From Mixophyes australis (Eukaryota; Chordata; Amphibia; Anura; Limnodynastidae), in NCBI GenBank assembly GCA_036250195.1, contig JAVHZZ010000003.1, forward strand, positions 333,300,875 to 333,364,874: DNA of 64,000 nt. The letters are read 5' to 3'. The notes under the pieces are model-generated. The model had not been told where the DNA came from. It was given only the letters and a program-made list of their open reading frames with translations, and ran no database searches. Positions 11,660-23,472 of this stretch are shown here, piece after piece (the stretch's first letter is position 1; every line of letters starts with the position of its first letter). Both the position numbers and the translations under genes were made by a program.

Positions 11660-11946
11660 CACACTTGCCTACTTTTGAAGGCAGCTGTCCGGGAGGGGGT
11701 CCGTCGAGGGGGCGTGGCCATGCGCGGTGCACCGTCAGGCTCCGTCTCTGTCAAACTTAGGCAATTTTAGCCAATCGCAGCAGGGGGCGGGGGCCACGAT
11801 GCCGCGTTTAGCGCCCCCCTTCTCCCCACCGTCTTCAACTCCGGCAACAGCTGGATCTGGGATTTTTGCCTGCTCTCTCGCGAGTCCGGGAGAACTCCCA
11901 AAAATTCGGGAGTCTCCCGGACATTCCAGGAGAGTAGGCAACTATG
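11660..11946. mobile_element. Complete MITE (287 bp) with 14-bp inverted ends and 8-bp duplication
   Basis: Left end CACACTTGCCTACT and right end AGTAGGCAACTATG are inverted repeats with a few substitutions. The flanks are GTTAGACT (11652-11659) and ATTAGACT (11947-11954), matching at 7 of 8 bases. Inside is C+G-rich sequence with paired CCGGGAG motifs. Eight-bp duplications are made by hAT- and P-type transposases, so hAT-like is the likely class. The sibling at 41944-42215 has identical architecture. Confidence 0.75.
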
Positions 11947-11964
11947 ATTAGACTACTACCCCTA

Positions 11965-12415
11965 TTTATGAATCTGTGGCGATATCACAGTGAAAGGAAA
12001 TCTGTTATCACCGCAATATACTATTAAAATACATCCAGAGCAGCAGTGTGACACCCAGATGCCCAGTAATACTGGCTTCACTTACTGCTATGACCGACCA
12101 GTCACAGGGGCATATGCACACGCGTGACCTGGCTAGCCAGCTCACGCACATGCAGTGGAATTGAAAACTTTAGGCATTTCAGTTCCACTTAGCGAAAAAA
12201 AATTAGAAAAAAAAAAAGTCTAAAAATTTTAAAGAAAAAAAAGTTTGTAAATATTTCCTAATGGTCACCCTGAGATGGCAATAACCAAAGGAGGATTGTA
12301 CATGGGGAATCCTATTGCTGGCGGGTGTGAATGCTATAGCCGGGGCAGTGCTATCGCCAATGTTAACCCCTTGATAGATGGGGAGAAGCGCTATCACCAG
12401 TGAAAACAACCCTTA
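11965..12415. repeat. Diverged TATC/GATA-rich repeat fragments
   Basis: It contains tggcgatatcacagtg and gttatcaccgc on the left and gctatcgcc, aaccccttgatagatgg and gctatcaccagtg on the right, in opposite orientation, like two ends of one decayed element. It shares phrases with 1788-1990, 14476-14600 and 20262-20400. No duplication was identified. Confidence 0.35.
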
Positions 12416-14475
12416 TGTATTAATATTTATTGAAAGTAAACGCATTTCAAATGTACTTCACTAGTAAATAGTCACACACAGACAAAGATACTTAACCAGG
12501 GTCCGTCAATGTGATTTAAAGGCTCCTTGAAATGGGTGCAGAAAAATATATTTATTTATTTTCTTATTTCCTTCCTGTTTTGAAAAAAAAAGTGAAATTA
12601 TGTTATTTAGCTGGTGTGAAGGGGGATGACATGCTGACCTGTCAACTCACAGTTTCACTGAGTGACACAGAGCTTGAAAAAAATGTCAAACAATAACCCC
12701 TTGAGCTGAGCTCAGAGAAAAAACAAATTGCCCAGGTGCGGTATGTGGTCATACTACTACTGCGTCTGATTCTCCAACAATTAACTTGAACAGCCAGTCA
12801 GAGATTCCTGACACATCCTAACATATTTGGCCAGTCTCATCTCTGAAACTTGATTGGCTACACCGGGGAAGAAGGGTGAAATCGCATGCGACTAATGCTG
12901 GACATTCGGAGCCACATAATATGCTGGACATTTAGTGCTATATATTATGTTGGACAGTCTATGATCTATGCTGGAAAATCCTGGGCTACAAAATATACAA
13001 CAGAGGCTGTATAATTTCCTAATGTTTCTGGGTTATATAATATGTTTAATAATTGGAGGCTTCCCAATTCCCTGAACAATTAGATCGATATATTATGTTG
13101 TACAATATGCAGCTTAATTCAGTATTCATAGTGCTTATTGTTCAATCTATTGCAGTTGAGCATGCCATGCTATGCACCTCACTAAGGGATCTGATGTATG
13201 CAGAGTGGAACTAAAAGCCTAGACTTGGATAAATAAAAATATATAAAAAATAAAATTTAAATATTTTAAAAATAGTGACCATTGAAAAAGTGCTCTATTC
13301 AAATTATCTTCTGTTATCGCCATACTGACATGGTGATAACAGAACAAGTGGTGCAAAAGTATTCACACCGCTGAGATACTGTCACAAATGTACTCGTTAC
13401 TAAGGGATTAGGGGTTAGACAGTGATCCAGCACTCAATCTTGCACTCACCATCACACAGATTAAATACCTAGCTGAATACCACTGCAAAACAGTTCTCTC
13501 ATCCATACATTGCTGCTACCACGTATTGTATTAGGTCAATAGGACCCTAAACCTCTGTTACACAAATGTACACACTGGCACAAGCTACCCTCTCTAGCCA
13601 ATGGGTTAACATTTAACCCTTTGAATACCAGGTTGTGACCAAAGCCAAGCAATACTTATCTTCTTATAAAGCTTAAGGATTCATTAGATTAACAAGGACA
13701 AATGTATTACATATTAGATTTAATATAAAAAGATACAGGAATTTGGGTATAATAAAAACGTATAACAAATGGCATATAAAATAAATGCAATAACAGCTAG
13801 GAAAAATAAATGGAATAAAAATTACAGAAAATAGAACACTTATGTAGTTTGATTTGTATACTCTGTACACCAGGGGAACGGTAGAAGTGGAACATCCTTC
13901 AATTAGATTGATCTCCAAAAGACTTACAGCAAGGGATTTTAAGATCCACATTCTTCTGCCTTTAGCCATCTTCTGTGATGTCCCGGAGATGAGTTTATTC
14001 CCATGCTAACAAACATCTTTAGCCCCAAGCACACTTCTCACTTCAGAGTTCTGTAACCAGGGAGTTTTCTTAGCTGTAAGCCCTACAACCCACACACCTT
14101 TCTAACTGACAAGCCCAACATCTTTAAATACTAATATCCCCTTGTCTTTACAAGAACCTTAATCAATATAGCATTCAAATATTTATGGCAGGAGGGTTAT
14201 CAGATGGAACTCCACACACTTGGTGACTCTGTCTGGTGTGAGACTTACATGTGCTAATCTGGCTTCCTGAGATCTTTTGTGCCCTTTCAAGTATTTAAAA
14301 TGTACAAAGGAAGATGTCAATTAAATCAGACTAATAGCTTCCATGCCTGCCCTTAATGAGTTTACAAAAAATGAATTGTTGTGGGGAAATCAAACATTCA
14401 TATAGAAACATATTTATATTTTATTTAATTAACTTGTAGGTAAACATTTACTACAACAAGACATCCATGTTTTCC
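12416..14475. other. Unassigned non-coding DNA with one perfect 10-bp hairpin
   Basis: No gene signal. TTCTGTTATC (13309-13318) and its exact complement (13335-13344) form a hairpin with a 16-nt loop, probably another decayed end of the TATC/GATA-rich family. Confidence 0.45.
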
Positions 14476-14600
14476 AGCGACACCCGCATATCTTACCATT
14501 AGCATTAGCAATAGCATTGCTATTACTTGAATTGACCCCTTGATAGGACAAAGCCCTACAGTCGGCAAAAACACCTATTTTTAATGGAGGTAGGGATTGT
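14476..14600. repeat. Short fragment of the TATC/GATA-rich repeat family
   Basis: The phrases attgaccccttgatagg and gtcggcaaaaacacc parallel aaccccttgatagatgg at 12365 and the TTTTCGCC stretch at 1820. The ends are not definable. Confidence 0.3.
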
Positions 14601-15218
14601 CTCCCTTTAATTAATAGACTACTAAATTCTATGGATCAGAATGAGAAAACATACCTTGCAGTATAGAGTGCTACTAAAGATGGCGTGGAAATACATGTTC
14701 TATACTTAGAGCCGTCTATAATTTCAAATTCCTAACTTAAGCCAAAGAACAGCTTTGGGAAGCATTACATAGAATGCCTATATAAATGTTTATATTTTAT
14801 TTTGAAACTTACATAACATATTGCGGACTTATAGATATAATTATCTAAGGAAAGCTGGCATGAGTTTCTTCCCTGCAGGATGCTGTACTCACTGAATACT
14901 GCATGCCACAATATAATGCATCAGTAGTTAGTGTTCCCTCGCTCCTCCAGTTGATGACTGCCTTGTCCAACAATATTTCTAGCAGTGCAACAAGAGTGCT
15001 GAATAATTGGAGTGGAAACACAAGAACAAAACATCATTGTCCTTGTCTGGGGTGGGATAGTGCATTGCCTGGCCCAATAGCAAATCTTTAGTAGGGATAC
15101 CGCTGTAGTCTCCCAGGACCACCCGCTCTGCTGTGTATAGTGCAGAGATGGGGCCTTTCCTGAGCATGTACGTCACAGCGAATGCGGGGGCTTCAGACAG
15201 ATTTGTGCCATGTACACA
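14601..15218. other. Unassigned non-coding DNA
   Basis: No supported feature. The open frames at 14903-15091 and 14979-15176 overlap on opposite strands and look like chance. Confidence 0.45.
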
Positions 15219-15334
15219 GTGGCGGAACTATCATGTGGGTAGAGTTGTGGACGCTGAGAGGGGGGGGGGGGGGTCATCATCTCCCAGCCCCATAGCAGCC
15301 ACACCTCTTATACCTAAAGAAATTCCACCACTAT
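15219..15334. mobile_element. Possible short hAT-like element with CAGTGGCGGAACT end
   Basis: CAGTGGCGGAACT at the left and ATTCCACCACT at the right form imperfect inverted termini of the common vertebrate hAT style. A G-run of about 14 lies inside. The flanking eight bases do not match, so truncation or chance is possible. Confidence 0.35.
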
Positions 15335-17714
15335 ACAATATCACTACCCGGTGTCAAACTGAGCCCTTTGTTCAGAAAGCTGCGGCTAACCTAAATCTAC
15401 CTATCTGTGCCATGATGCATTTTTTTTCTGCCGCTACGAGATATGTAAAACTGCTGCTAACATGTCATGAATAGTGATTGTGTGCCACGCTTCATTACAA
15501 TTGCAATACACATTGTTTAGCGGTTCGCAGTGAAAAACAGGAAATAGTGTGAACACTGATTGATCCATTAACTATAACCATACACTAATTAAGGACATCT
15601 GTTTCTTTTACAAAAGAAAACAAATCGTTGAGTACAATGGTGATTTTTCAAGGCGCATACCAAGCATTGCACCCATGTAGTGAGGCTACACTCCGCTCTA
15701 GCAATCATAGAACCACACAATCTTTAATGTTGGCATTTGCTGTAATTACAAGTATCATTCAATAATTCATTGCATTTAACCAGTGGTTTGCCAGGCAGAA
15801 CCTTAACATCACAGTAGACTAATCAAAAGCTAACGCAAGAAATACAATATCCAAGTGTGCAGATACTGCTAACTACTGAAGAACCAGCTTACTGTGTCAT
15901 CCATAATTTAAAGACTATTATTCCTGAGTTCATGAAAATTAATTTTTAAAGAAAATGCATCTGCTACTCTGTGATTCCCAAGTGGCGTTATGTGCTTATT
16001 AAAACAATATCATTGTAATATCTCTTTTCTCTAGCTGTAAATCCTCTAAATGGCTGTTTTGATGACAACGTAAAAGTAAGTAATGTGAAGGAAATATTTT
16101 TTTCTGATGAGGGAGCAAACAAAGGCGCAGTAAAGAATGAGCTTCTGCAACGATCATTATTTAAGGACCCCATGGAATTTCCAAATGCTTTATTTTAAAA
16201 TAGAAAGTACATCTGTGTCATTATAAAAACACATACAATACATAATAAGTATAAATAAGTATAAATAAGTCTCAGGGGTCATTTACTTTTGTTTATTGCG
16301 CTCTTGTTTTCTGATTGCAAACAGCAGTAATAATTTCAAGAGAATAATGGTATGTGGTCAGTCCGCCCATGTTACCGTGGCAGGTTCATATTTCAAGTGT
16401 GATAATGGCAGAGTTAATGTAATGTGATAAACTACGCTGCTTGAATGAAATTCACATCTCAACATATATACAAGTATCTGCTTACAATATGTACGGCAAT
16501 AGCAACAACAGTAATACATAGAGTTCAGGGGCATTGTAGAGGTACCAGGATAATGGGCACAATCATCGAGAATAGGACCACCAACAAACATTATTAAAGG
16601 GTTGAAAAGTCGGATCGGCAGCGAAAAGTTCCGTTAGGGAGATAGGAATAGACAATAGGGATTTACACTCCTTTAGATTTCAGGCACATCACCAGCTTTT
16701 GCCAAGGCGGCACTCACACCCAGAAGGGGGTAAGAAAGTGCCACAACGGAGCCCCAGTTATCTTTGGGTGGCCCTGTTCCTGGGTAGGGTAAAAAGTACA
16801 ACAATTGTAAAAATTTGAAAATAAAATACTGCGTTCCTTAACGAATCATAAGTAGAGCGGTGGTGTAGGGGCATAGACCAATATGACCACCCGTTCATGC
16901 GTCCAGCTGTGTGGATGTTCCAAATAAATATATGTATATATGCGAAAGGGTCTTCCTTTGATTAACAAAAGTACAGTGACATGAAATTACATATAGGACA
17001 GGAATACAGAGGACTAGGCCCAGGATCCGATCCAAAGACAACGGTTTCTTTTAATTAAAAGCAGTGACCTCCTCATAGCTAAATGAAGGCGACTTCTGTC
17101 CCTTGCAGCTAATAGGTTAACATAACAAAATGTGCTTTTGACAAACGGTGGGAAGCTTATTTAAATTCCCGTCTGGAGAGATGTTCAGATCATCATTATT
17201 CAATCTATCAGTCTGGTGGACGGCATTTGTCATCACTTCACAAGAGCCTGGGCCAGTCTCTGTCTCAGGTTTCATACAGCTGCCGAGGCATTTCTAAACA
17301 ACAGTTGCTGAGCCATTTCCACACTTTCAGAACCATTAATAACATGAATAATAATAAATACAATGTGAATTCAATGACACCTTAAATTACACTGCTTGTA
17401 AAACATAATAAACTGCGCAGACACGTAGCGGAAAAAAGTTGGGTCTACTACCGAGCTAAAAATAAACTAGCAGGGAATAGTGGCTTATATATCAGTACAC
17501 TGTCAATACTGTAACTCTAATGTTTTGGTTCAATATGGCTTTATCTCTTTACTGGAAGAGAAGGTACCAAAAAGCAAAATGTGGTATAACCACCACATGT
17601 GCATATGATTACAATATTCAAGCACAGATAGAGGTACGATTAGACCAGGTGGATCCCAACATTTTTCATATGGTCACGCCTGTCTCACCATTCATATTTT
17701 TGTGACACAACTGT
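15335..17714. other. Unassigned non-coding DNA
   Basis: No supported gene or recognised element over about 2.4 kb. Short A/T runs and a local TATAAATAAG repeat near 16250-16270 are the only visible structure. Confidence 0.5.
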
Positions 17715-17722
17715 GTTAAAAG

Positions 17723-18711
17723 TAGAGATGCTCAGGCTCGTTTCCTCAAGAACCGAACACACCCGAACTTAGGGGATCCGAGTACCGAGCCGAGCTGTTG
17801 CGTGCCCTCGAAATTGAAAACGAGGCAAAACATTATTGTGACGTTGTCGGATCTCACGAGTTTTGAATTCCATTTTTATTATTATTATTATCTTTGACTT
17901 ATAAGGCGCCACAAAGGGTCCGCTGTGGTGTACATTACATATACAGAAAACAGAACCAAGACACAACATGATACACAAATATATACAAACACAAGTGACA
18001 GGGTAAAGCAAATCAGATTATATCTGACAGATAGTGAAAGGGATAGTAGAAATCAGCAAGAAGAAGGCCAAAGCTTAATAAAACAGGGAAAACAGGGCTA
18101 GGGAAGCAGGCCAAGAGGTACAGAGGGTGAAGGAACAGTAGAAGGAGCACACAAAGAAAGAGGGCCCTGCTCATGAGAGCTTACATCCTAAAGGGAAGGG
18201 GGAGACACATAAAGGGTGGTACTAACTGGGGGAGAGAGCCAGGACAAGAAAGTTAGGAGGACTGATAGACTTGAATAAAGAAATGTTAAGAACCAACATA
18301 GCAAGGGGTGGGAGGGAGGGTGGACTCCCATTTTTCTTTTCTGCCACTGCTGTGTACCAATGTGTCCTAGATGTGCTAGGAACTGCCGTGTTTTGGTGTC
18401 ATTACTCTGTCACTTACCATCCAGCCAGTTCGCTGCAGTCTTTGTTTGAAAGTGTATGAAAATAATATTGTGACCTGTGAGGTTGTCAAAATTGACTGCA
18501 AATGACCTGAAATAAGTGTTATTGAGGTTAATAATAATGTAGGAACAAAAAAGGAGCAAAATTATGTGATTTTAGCATACTTTATGATTTTTTCTTAAAA
18601 AATTCAAAACCAAAAAACACAAGGGAGGTTTTGCTTTTGCCAAAACCAAAACACGAAGCTAATCCAGATCCAAAACCAAAACCACTTCACAGGGGTCAGT
18701 GAACATCTCTA
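17723..18711. mobile_element. hAT-like element, family C, with a nested L2 tail
   Basis: The ends are TAGAGATGCTC and GAACATCTCTA. The flanks are GTTAAAAG (17715-17722) and GTTAAAAC (18712-18719), 7 of 8 identical. The left part (accgaacacacccgaactt, gaggcaaaac, gttgtcggatctc) and the right part (ttattgaggttaat, aaaccaaaacacgaag) align by eye with the copies at 22472-22879 and 51398-51852. The extra length is mainly a nested insertion at 17878-18327. No transposase frame is present. Confidence 0.75.
17878..18327 (-). mobile_element. Truncated L2-type LINE 3' end nested in the hAT-like element
   Basis: On the minus strand this reads through a 3' UTR (tgtaagctctcatgagcagg...ctttgtggcgccttataa) to a (TAA)n tail, which appears at the left edge as TTATTATTATTA. 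CCATTTTT flanks both sides (17870-17877 and 18328-18335) and may be the target duplication. Related tails occur at 26096-26345 and 46640-47050 (minus) and 30130-30515 (plus). It inserted after the hAT-like element did. Confidence 0.65.
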
Positions 18712-18719
18712 GTTAAAAC

Positions 18720-20261
18720 ACTGTGATAAATATCACTGGAATCATGACAAAAACAAGACGGTACAACTTATCCATTTCTTCTAGATATTTTTAAGCTTTT
18801 TCAAATTTGCAACATTTTACAACATTTTTATAATTTGTAAAGTACAAAGGGGAAACTTAAAAACAATAAGGTATAGAAAAAAAAATAAGCCCACACACAA
18901 AAAAATGGACGTAGTTCCTGTTGCACATTTAAACATTTTTGGAGGGGAACGTTTCATGTATTACACATTCACAAAAACTGGTGCTCATGATAATCATTTG
19001 ACAAAGGTTTTATTATCAGTTCAAATGTATAAGGAGCTGTCTTAATGTTGTAAAATGTTATTTATAATATACATTGTTCTTTTTTACTACAAGTAAATAA
19101 AAACCTACATTTTAGAAAATATTCAAAACGTACAGTTATATAAAATAATTTTGTCATGATTTCTAAAACGTCTTTCATCCTAGCACCTGTAAGTGACTAC
19201 TCAGTAACTTGTGATAATGTATAATTATTTCTAGAGGGAAATTTTGAGAGACACTTTCCCTCAGAAGACCTGCAAAGAGATCTAAGTTAGGATTGGGAGG
19301 TTTCAATTTTATTTCCTGTTATATAAAAAGTATTTTAGTATGTTTTTTTTATAACTATTCAGCAACTGGAGTCAAACAGAATTAAAGAAAGTGACCAGGA
19401 AACTATCGTCATCCAGTTTCTGACTTCATTCGTGATATTTATGTTTGTTTGTTTATAATAGCCATTTACCTGCAATTTCATATAATCAGGCAGAGCGTCA
19501 TTACTTTCAGATTTATGTATTTGTCTATCTGCACTGCTTGCCTCTGTATTTTTTGGGTGAAAAAATGTAATTACCATTACCAGAATGAAACCATATGGAA
19601 CAATCTATTTGAAAGGAAAAAAAAAAACCTGACAAAAATAGATGTTGTGCTTTCAGTTCCCGATGGTTTCAGAAAACAGTTTTACACGCCACTTTGCAAT
19701 TTCAATATAAAAAATAATTTACAATCCGTCTCTGAAGTGATGCCAATGTTCTCACCCATAAAAGTTAAAATATGTATTTTATATACCGAGGCAAGACATG
19801 GAACACTGCGAACCTTGCACAGATATCAATGTACATGACTTGTTATAAAACTAGCTACATTTCCTGGGAGATGACAAGAAAATCCCCAGGGGTAAAAAGT
19901 AACAGCTTCCTCATAATATGTAGCTTGTTTGAAAATATAAATGACAGAAGATGCTGAGATAATTAATCAACGCTATAATAAAGTATAAGGTATTAAATGA
20001 TTCACTAATTTATGCCCGACCCGTTAAGAATATCTTTAGATTAGAAGAAAATAACATTTGCATAGGTGTATGGGAGTTGCTTATTTGCATAATGGTCCTG
20101 GGGAGTAGCTTAAAATTCTCCCGAAATCGTATTTCTGTTTGACGGAGACTAAACATTCTAGTAATACAAGTTAAAAAAAAAAGACACTTTGAAATGAGCA
20201 ATGAAAAATTAATTATTAAAGTTAATGTATTCTATTAACAGACAAACTAGAGATCTTTTTA
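18720..20261. other. Unassigned non-coding DNA
   Basis: No supported feature. It is very A+T-rich. The frame 19449-19838 has no recognisable homology. Confidence 0.5.
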
Positions 20262-20400
20262 TCATTAAACGGTGATATTGAGGATTTTCTATCACCCACA
20301 TAACCATTAATAGGGCAAAGGGGCGCCAGAACAACGCTCAGCTCCCAGTGATACCGCCAGGCAGGGGTAGGAGGAATCTTATAGCTCGCCAGGTCTCTCT
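20262..20400. repeat. Fragment of the TATC/GATA-rich repeat family
   Basis: It shares acggtgatatt, tatcaccc and agtgataccgcc phrases with 1788-1990 and 11965-12415. It is decayed, with no termini. Confidence 0.3.
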
Positions 20401-21258
20401 GCGCAAGCGTAATGCAGCTGATTTTTTAAAGATGCCAATGTGGTCCTAGGTCACAGAGTGAATGCAGTCAACCAACATATTTGGTTTTTCAAGTCAAGCT
20501 TTTAAAATCAGAACTAAACATAGAAAAAAACAAATAATTACCAGTGCCCCTGAAAATACAATAAAATACACAGCTAGGAATTATGCCTAACAGAAGCGAA
20601 TAACCTTGACAGTAAAGACTGAAAGTGTACAGAGAAGACAATGGAATACAGAGTTAGGTTAAGATTAATGGTTTGAATCATGCTAAATTACATTAAAATA
20701 TTGGTTTAAAATATTGGTTTAATGATGTGATAATAGGGATAATAGGGACAATGGAGATAAACAGACTTGTTGAAAAAGGACAAGCCTCACAGCAATATGT
20801 ACATTACTTTATTGAAACTGTGCGATATGATGATTCCAAGTATCCAGCTTATTTATGATAATCTTTTTACCCGGCTTCTATGATACATTTCCCCTTTTCC
20901 TAGTAAAAGTACTTAAATTATAATAACAAACTTCCTTCGCAGAAAAGGGGGCAGAATCAATTGGTAAAAAATAACTGAGCTTTGCTCGCACTGCTATGGG
21001 GCGCGAGTGAAGATCAGCGCTACTGCTGTCAAAAAATATCCGTGCGAGGTGTCTCGCGGCCGTTCCGGAGGCACCTCCAGTGATGTTTAGGGAATTGAAT
21101 CTGTCCCAAGGTGTTCAAAGAAGTTACAATTGTACTTACCTGTCCCTCACAGCTATTTACTGTTGTTGGATGATTGGGGGAGGGGCAGTACTTGATGTCA
21201 TCACGATGACATCATTAAGTCCTACCTCCTTTATTTTCTTCATGCTGGCACCAGGAAA
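20401..21258. other. Unassigned non-coding DNA
   Basis: No supported gene. A CpG-containing stretch at 20990-21080 (ggggcgcgagtgaag, gtctcgcggccgttccgg) stands out from its surroundings and may be a repeat fragment that I cannot name. Confidence 0.45.
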
Positions 21259-21261
21259 TTC

Positions 21262-21358
21262 AGGTGCACCCTCATTTTAAAGAGAAGAGTCCCCTTTTTT
21301 AAACAAGGTGCCCATAGTTATTACTTGATGATCACCCGACAATATCTTATACAGCTGA
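21262..21358. repeat. Copy 1 of an unclassified local repeat
   Basis: CACCCTCATTTTAAAGAG, cccc-T-run, AAGGTGCCCATAGTTATTAC and TGATGATCA appear here. The same order of phrases returns at about 21700-21790 and 23046-23130. The three copies lie within 1.9 kb, separated by hAT-like and LINE insertions. Confidence 0.5.
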
Positions 21359-21620
21359 CAGGGCCGGCGGAACACAGAAAGCTTATTAAGAGGGTGTCTC
21401 ACTTTTTGTGGCACCACACCAGCCTTCCTGCACTGAAAATAATTTTTTTTTTTTGGTGCCTTCTCCTTTAACTTCTGAGTCCTCAATATAAACAGAGCAG
21501 GGTTCGTAATGGACCCACTGAGGGATCTCGGTGCCAGAGAGCCACAAAGAAGCATCACTTTGCATGTGCAAATTGACGGCAGGGGGTAGGGGGGAGCTGG
21601 AAATTCCAGAACCGGCCCTG
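21359..21620. mobile_element. hAT-like non-autonomous element with CAGGGCCGG ends
   Basis: It begins CAGGGCCGGCGGAAC and ends GAACCGGCCCTG, short inverted termini typical of vertebrate hAT elements. Flanking eight-base words (acagctga and actgcaga) do not match clearly. There is no open frame of note. Confidence 0.5.
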
Positions 21621-21699
21621 ACTGCAGAAATAAATAGAAGTCCAGTGAGGGAGGAGGAGGGCACAGACCTCCTTCATCCTGGCTTTAAGAAAACCAGGA

Positions 21700-21790
21700 T
21701 TATTTGAAATAGGGGAGTCCTCTTTTTCTAACGTTATTGCTTCTTTGTAGTTATTATTTGGTGATCAACACCTTCCACTATAGTAAATAT
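21700..21790. repeat. Copy 2 of the unclassified local repeat
   Basis: ATTTGAAATAGGGGAGTCC, a T-rich run and AGTTATTATTTGGTGATCA correspond in order to 21262-21358 and 23046-23130. Confidence 0.45.
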
Positions 21791-21959
21791 TAAAGAGGCC
21801 AGGATGGTATACAGGATGCACACGATGAGACTGCGCACCTCTGCAGAGTGCCCCAAGTAAGGTGACCCTGAGGGCACTTTTGGCATCTGTTATGGTCATG
21901 TCCAGTTGTCCAATCCTTCTGGGGCCAAATATGGAACTGCATCTCTTCCGCACTACCTG

Positions 21960-22983
21960 TGACCCCTACATTATGCCCTAAGATCTGTCTGTTTGACACT
22001 ACACTAGAAATTTTTTTTAAGTAACCCACACTTCAAATATATATTTACTTTAGCCTCCCTGGCTAAGTTTATTATAGCTGGGGGGTGGATGGCGACTGAA
22101 CCATCTAGTGTACCTCACTGGACCAGTCTAGTTACTGAAGCCTGGAGGCATGAGAGGTTCATGTATGAAAGTAATAAAGCCATGCATAAATACCTTAAGA
22201 TATGGCACCACTGGTATGAATCAGGTTATGTTATCCACCCTCATCAGGATGATATGGTGGGTTTGGGGAATGACCGGCCCTATGCAGCTTCAATAGATTT
22301 GATCTGAAGTGCAATTTATAAAAGTTATCAAACATTAATATTAAAAAAAATCTATATACAATAAAATATTAATATATAATAAAACTAAAGTATAATATAT
22401 AATAATATAAAATAATATATAATAGTATAAATATATCCCTGTATAATGTTTATAGCGACATAGGTAGAGATTAGAGATGCTCGGGCTAGGTTTTCTGAAA
22501 ACCGAACCCACCCGAACTTAGGAAATTTGAGAAGGCTCGCGAGTCGGCTCGATACTTTTGTGCATCCTTGGATCTAGATCGAGGCAAAACGTCATTGTTG
22601 CGTTGTCGGATCTCGCGGGTTTTGGATTCCATAAGTACCTCCCTCCCCAGGAGATCCAGCGTCATTGCTCACACAGAAACAGGGGTAGCAGTGTTCTTGT
22701 CACTTGACAAATATTGACTGGAAATTACTGGAAATGAATGTTATTGAGGTTAACAATTATGTAGGAACAAAAAAAAGAGCCAAATTATGTGATTTTAGAA
22801 AAAAAAAAAAAAAAAAAAGGGATTTAAGAACAAAAATAGGGATCCAAAACCAAAACACAGGGGTCAGTGAACATCTCTAGTAGAGACAGGTGTTAGTTAG
22901 ATAGGATGTTTGATATGTTATTTATATGATGTAAACATGAAATCTCAATAAAAAATACTTTATTCAACGGAAAAAATAGAGCC
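21960..22983 (+). pseudogene. L1/Tx1-type LINE 3' end (ORF2 C-terminus and 3' UTR)
   Basis: The frame 22089-22307 reads VPHWTSLVTEAWRHERF..KYLKIWHHWY, the Trp-rich spacing seen at the extreme C-terminus of L1/Tx1-type ORF2 proteins. It ends with a stop at 22305-22307. An A+T-rich 3' UTR follows. It is interrupted at 22472-22879 by a hAT-like element and resumes at 22888 through gatatgttatttatatgatg and CTCAATAAAAAATAC, which resembles a LINE 3' end with a polyadenylation-type signal. The upstream coding region is absent, as expected for a 5'-truncated insertion. Family recognition rests on a short peptide, so confidence is moderate. Confidence 0.45.
22472..22879. mobile_element. hAT-like element, family C (408 bp)
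   Basis: The ends are TAGAGATGCTC and GAACATCTCTA, and the flanks GTAGAGAT (22464-22471) and GTAGAGAC (22880-22887) match at 7 of 8. The internal sequence matches the 51398-51852 copy closely for long stretches (gaaaaccgaacccacccgaa, gtagcagtgttcttgtcac). An A-run of about 19 sits near 22799-22817. It lies inside the 3' UTR of the L1/Tx1-type tail. Confidence 0.8.
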
Positions 22984-23045
22984 TAGGATGGGGTAGAGGT
23001 TTTGTAATGCACAGATCTCCCCTCTCCTGGATCCTAGAGACGTTG

Positions 23046-23180
23046 TGGCACCCTCATTTGAAAGAGGGGTGTCCCTTCTTTCAAAATAAGGTGTCCCATT
23101 AGTAGCTATTTACTGGTGATCAGCAGACAAGAATACCCTACTGAAATAAGTTCAGAGGGCAGGGGGTTATAATGCCCCAT
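23046..23180. repeat. Copy 3 of the unclassified local repeat
   Basis: GGCACCCTCATTTGAAAGAG, TGTCCCTTCTTTC, AAGGTGTCCCATTAGTAGC and TGGTGATCAGCAGAC parallel 21262-21358, with slightly more sequence retained at the right. Confidence 0.5.
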
Positions 23181-23472
23181 CAGTGGCGCACGCAGGGGGG
23201 GTTTCTGTGTCTCCAGAAACCCCCCCCCTCCGCTAAAAAGTGCCCTACATATCGGCACTGTAGTATACAGCAGCCGCGGCGCTGTCTAAGAAGCGTCTGC
23301 GGCGGTGCTGTATTGTATACAGCACCACCGCGGACGCTTCTTTGACAGCGCCGCGGCTGCAGTATACTACAGTGCAGCCGAAACGGAGCTGCGCATGCGC
23401 GGCAGGTCTCTAGGATTTTTTTTTTTCGGGGGTGGAGGAAACCCCCCCTGAAAAATCCTCCGTGCGCCCCTG
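23181..23472. mobile_element. hAT-like element with a 121-bp internal palindrome
   Basis: The termini CAGTGGCGCACGCAGG and CCTCCGTGCGCCCCTG are inverted with two mismatches. Just inside are C/G runs with their complement on the other side. The centre (23255-23375) is a near-perfect palindrome: GCACTGTAGTATAC...GTATACTACAGTGC with C+G-rich inner arms and a hairpin turn around 23315. The target duplication is unclear (TGCCCCAT against TGCCCAT). There is no open frame. Confidence 0.65.
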
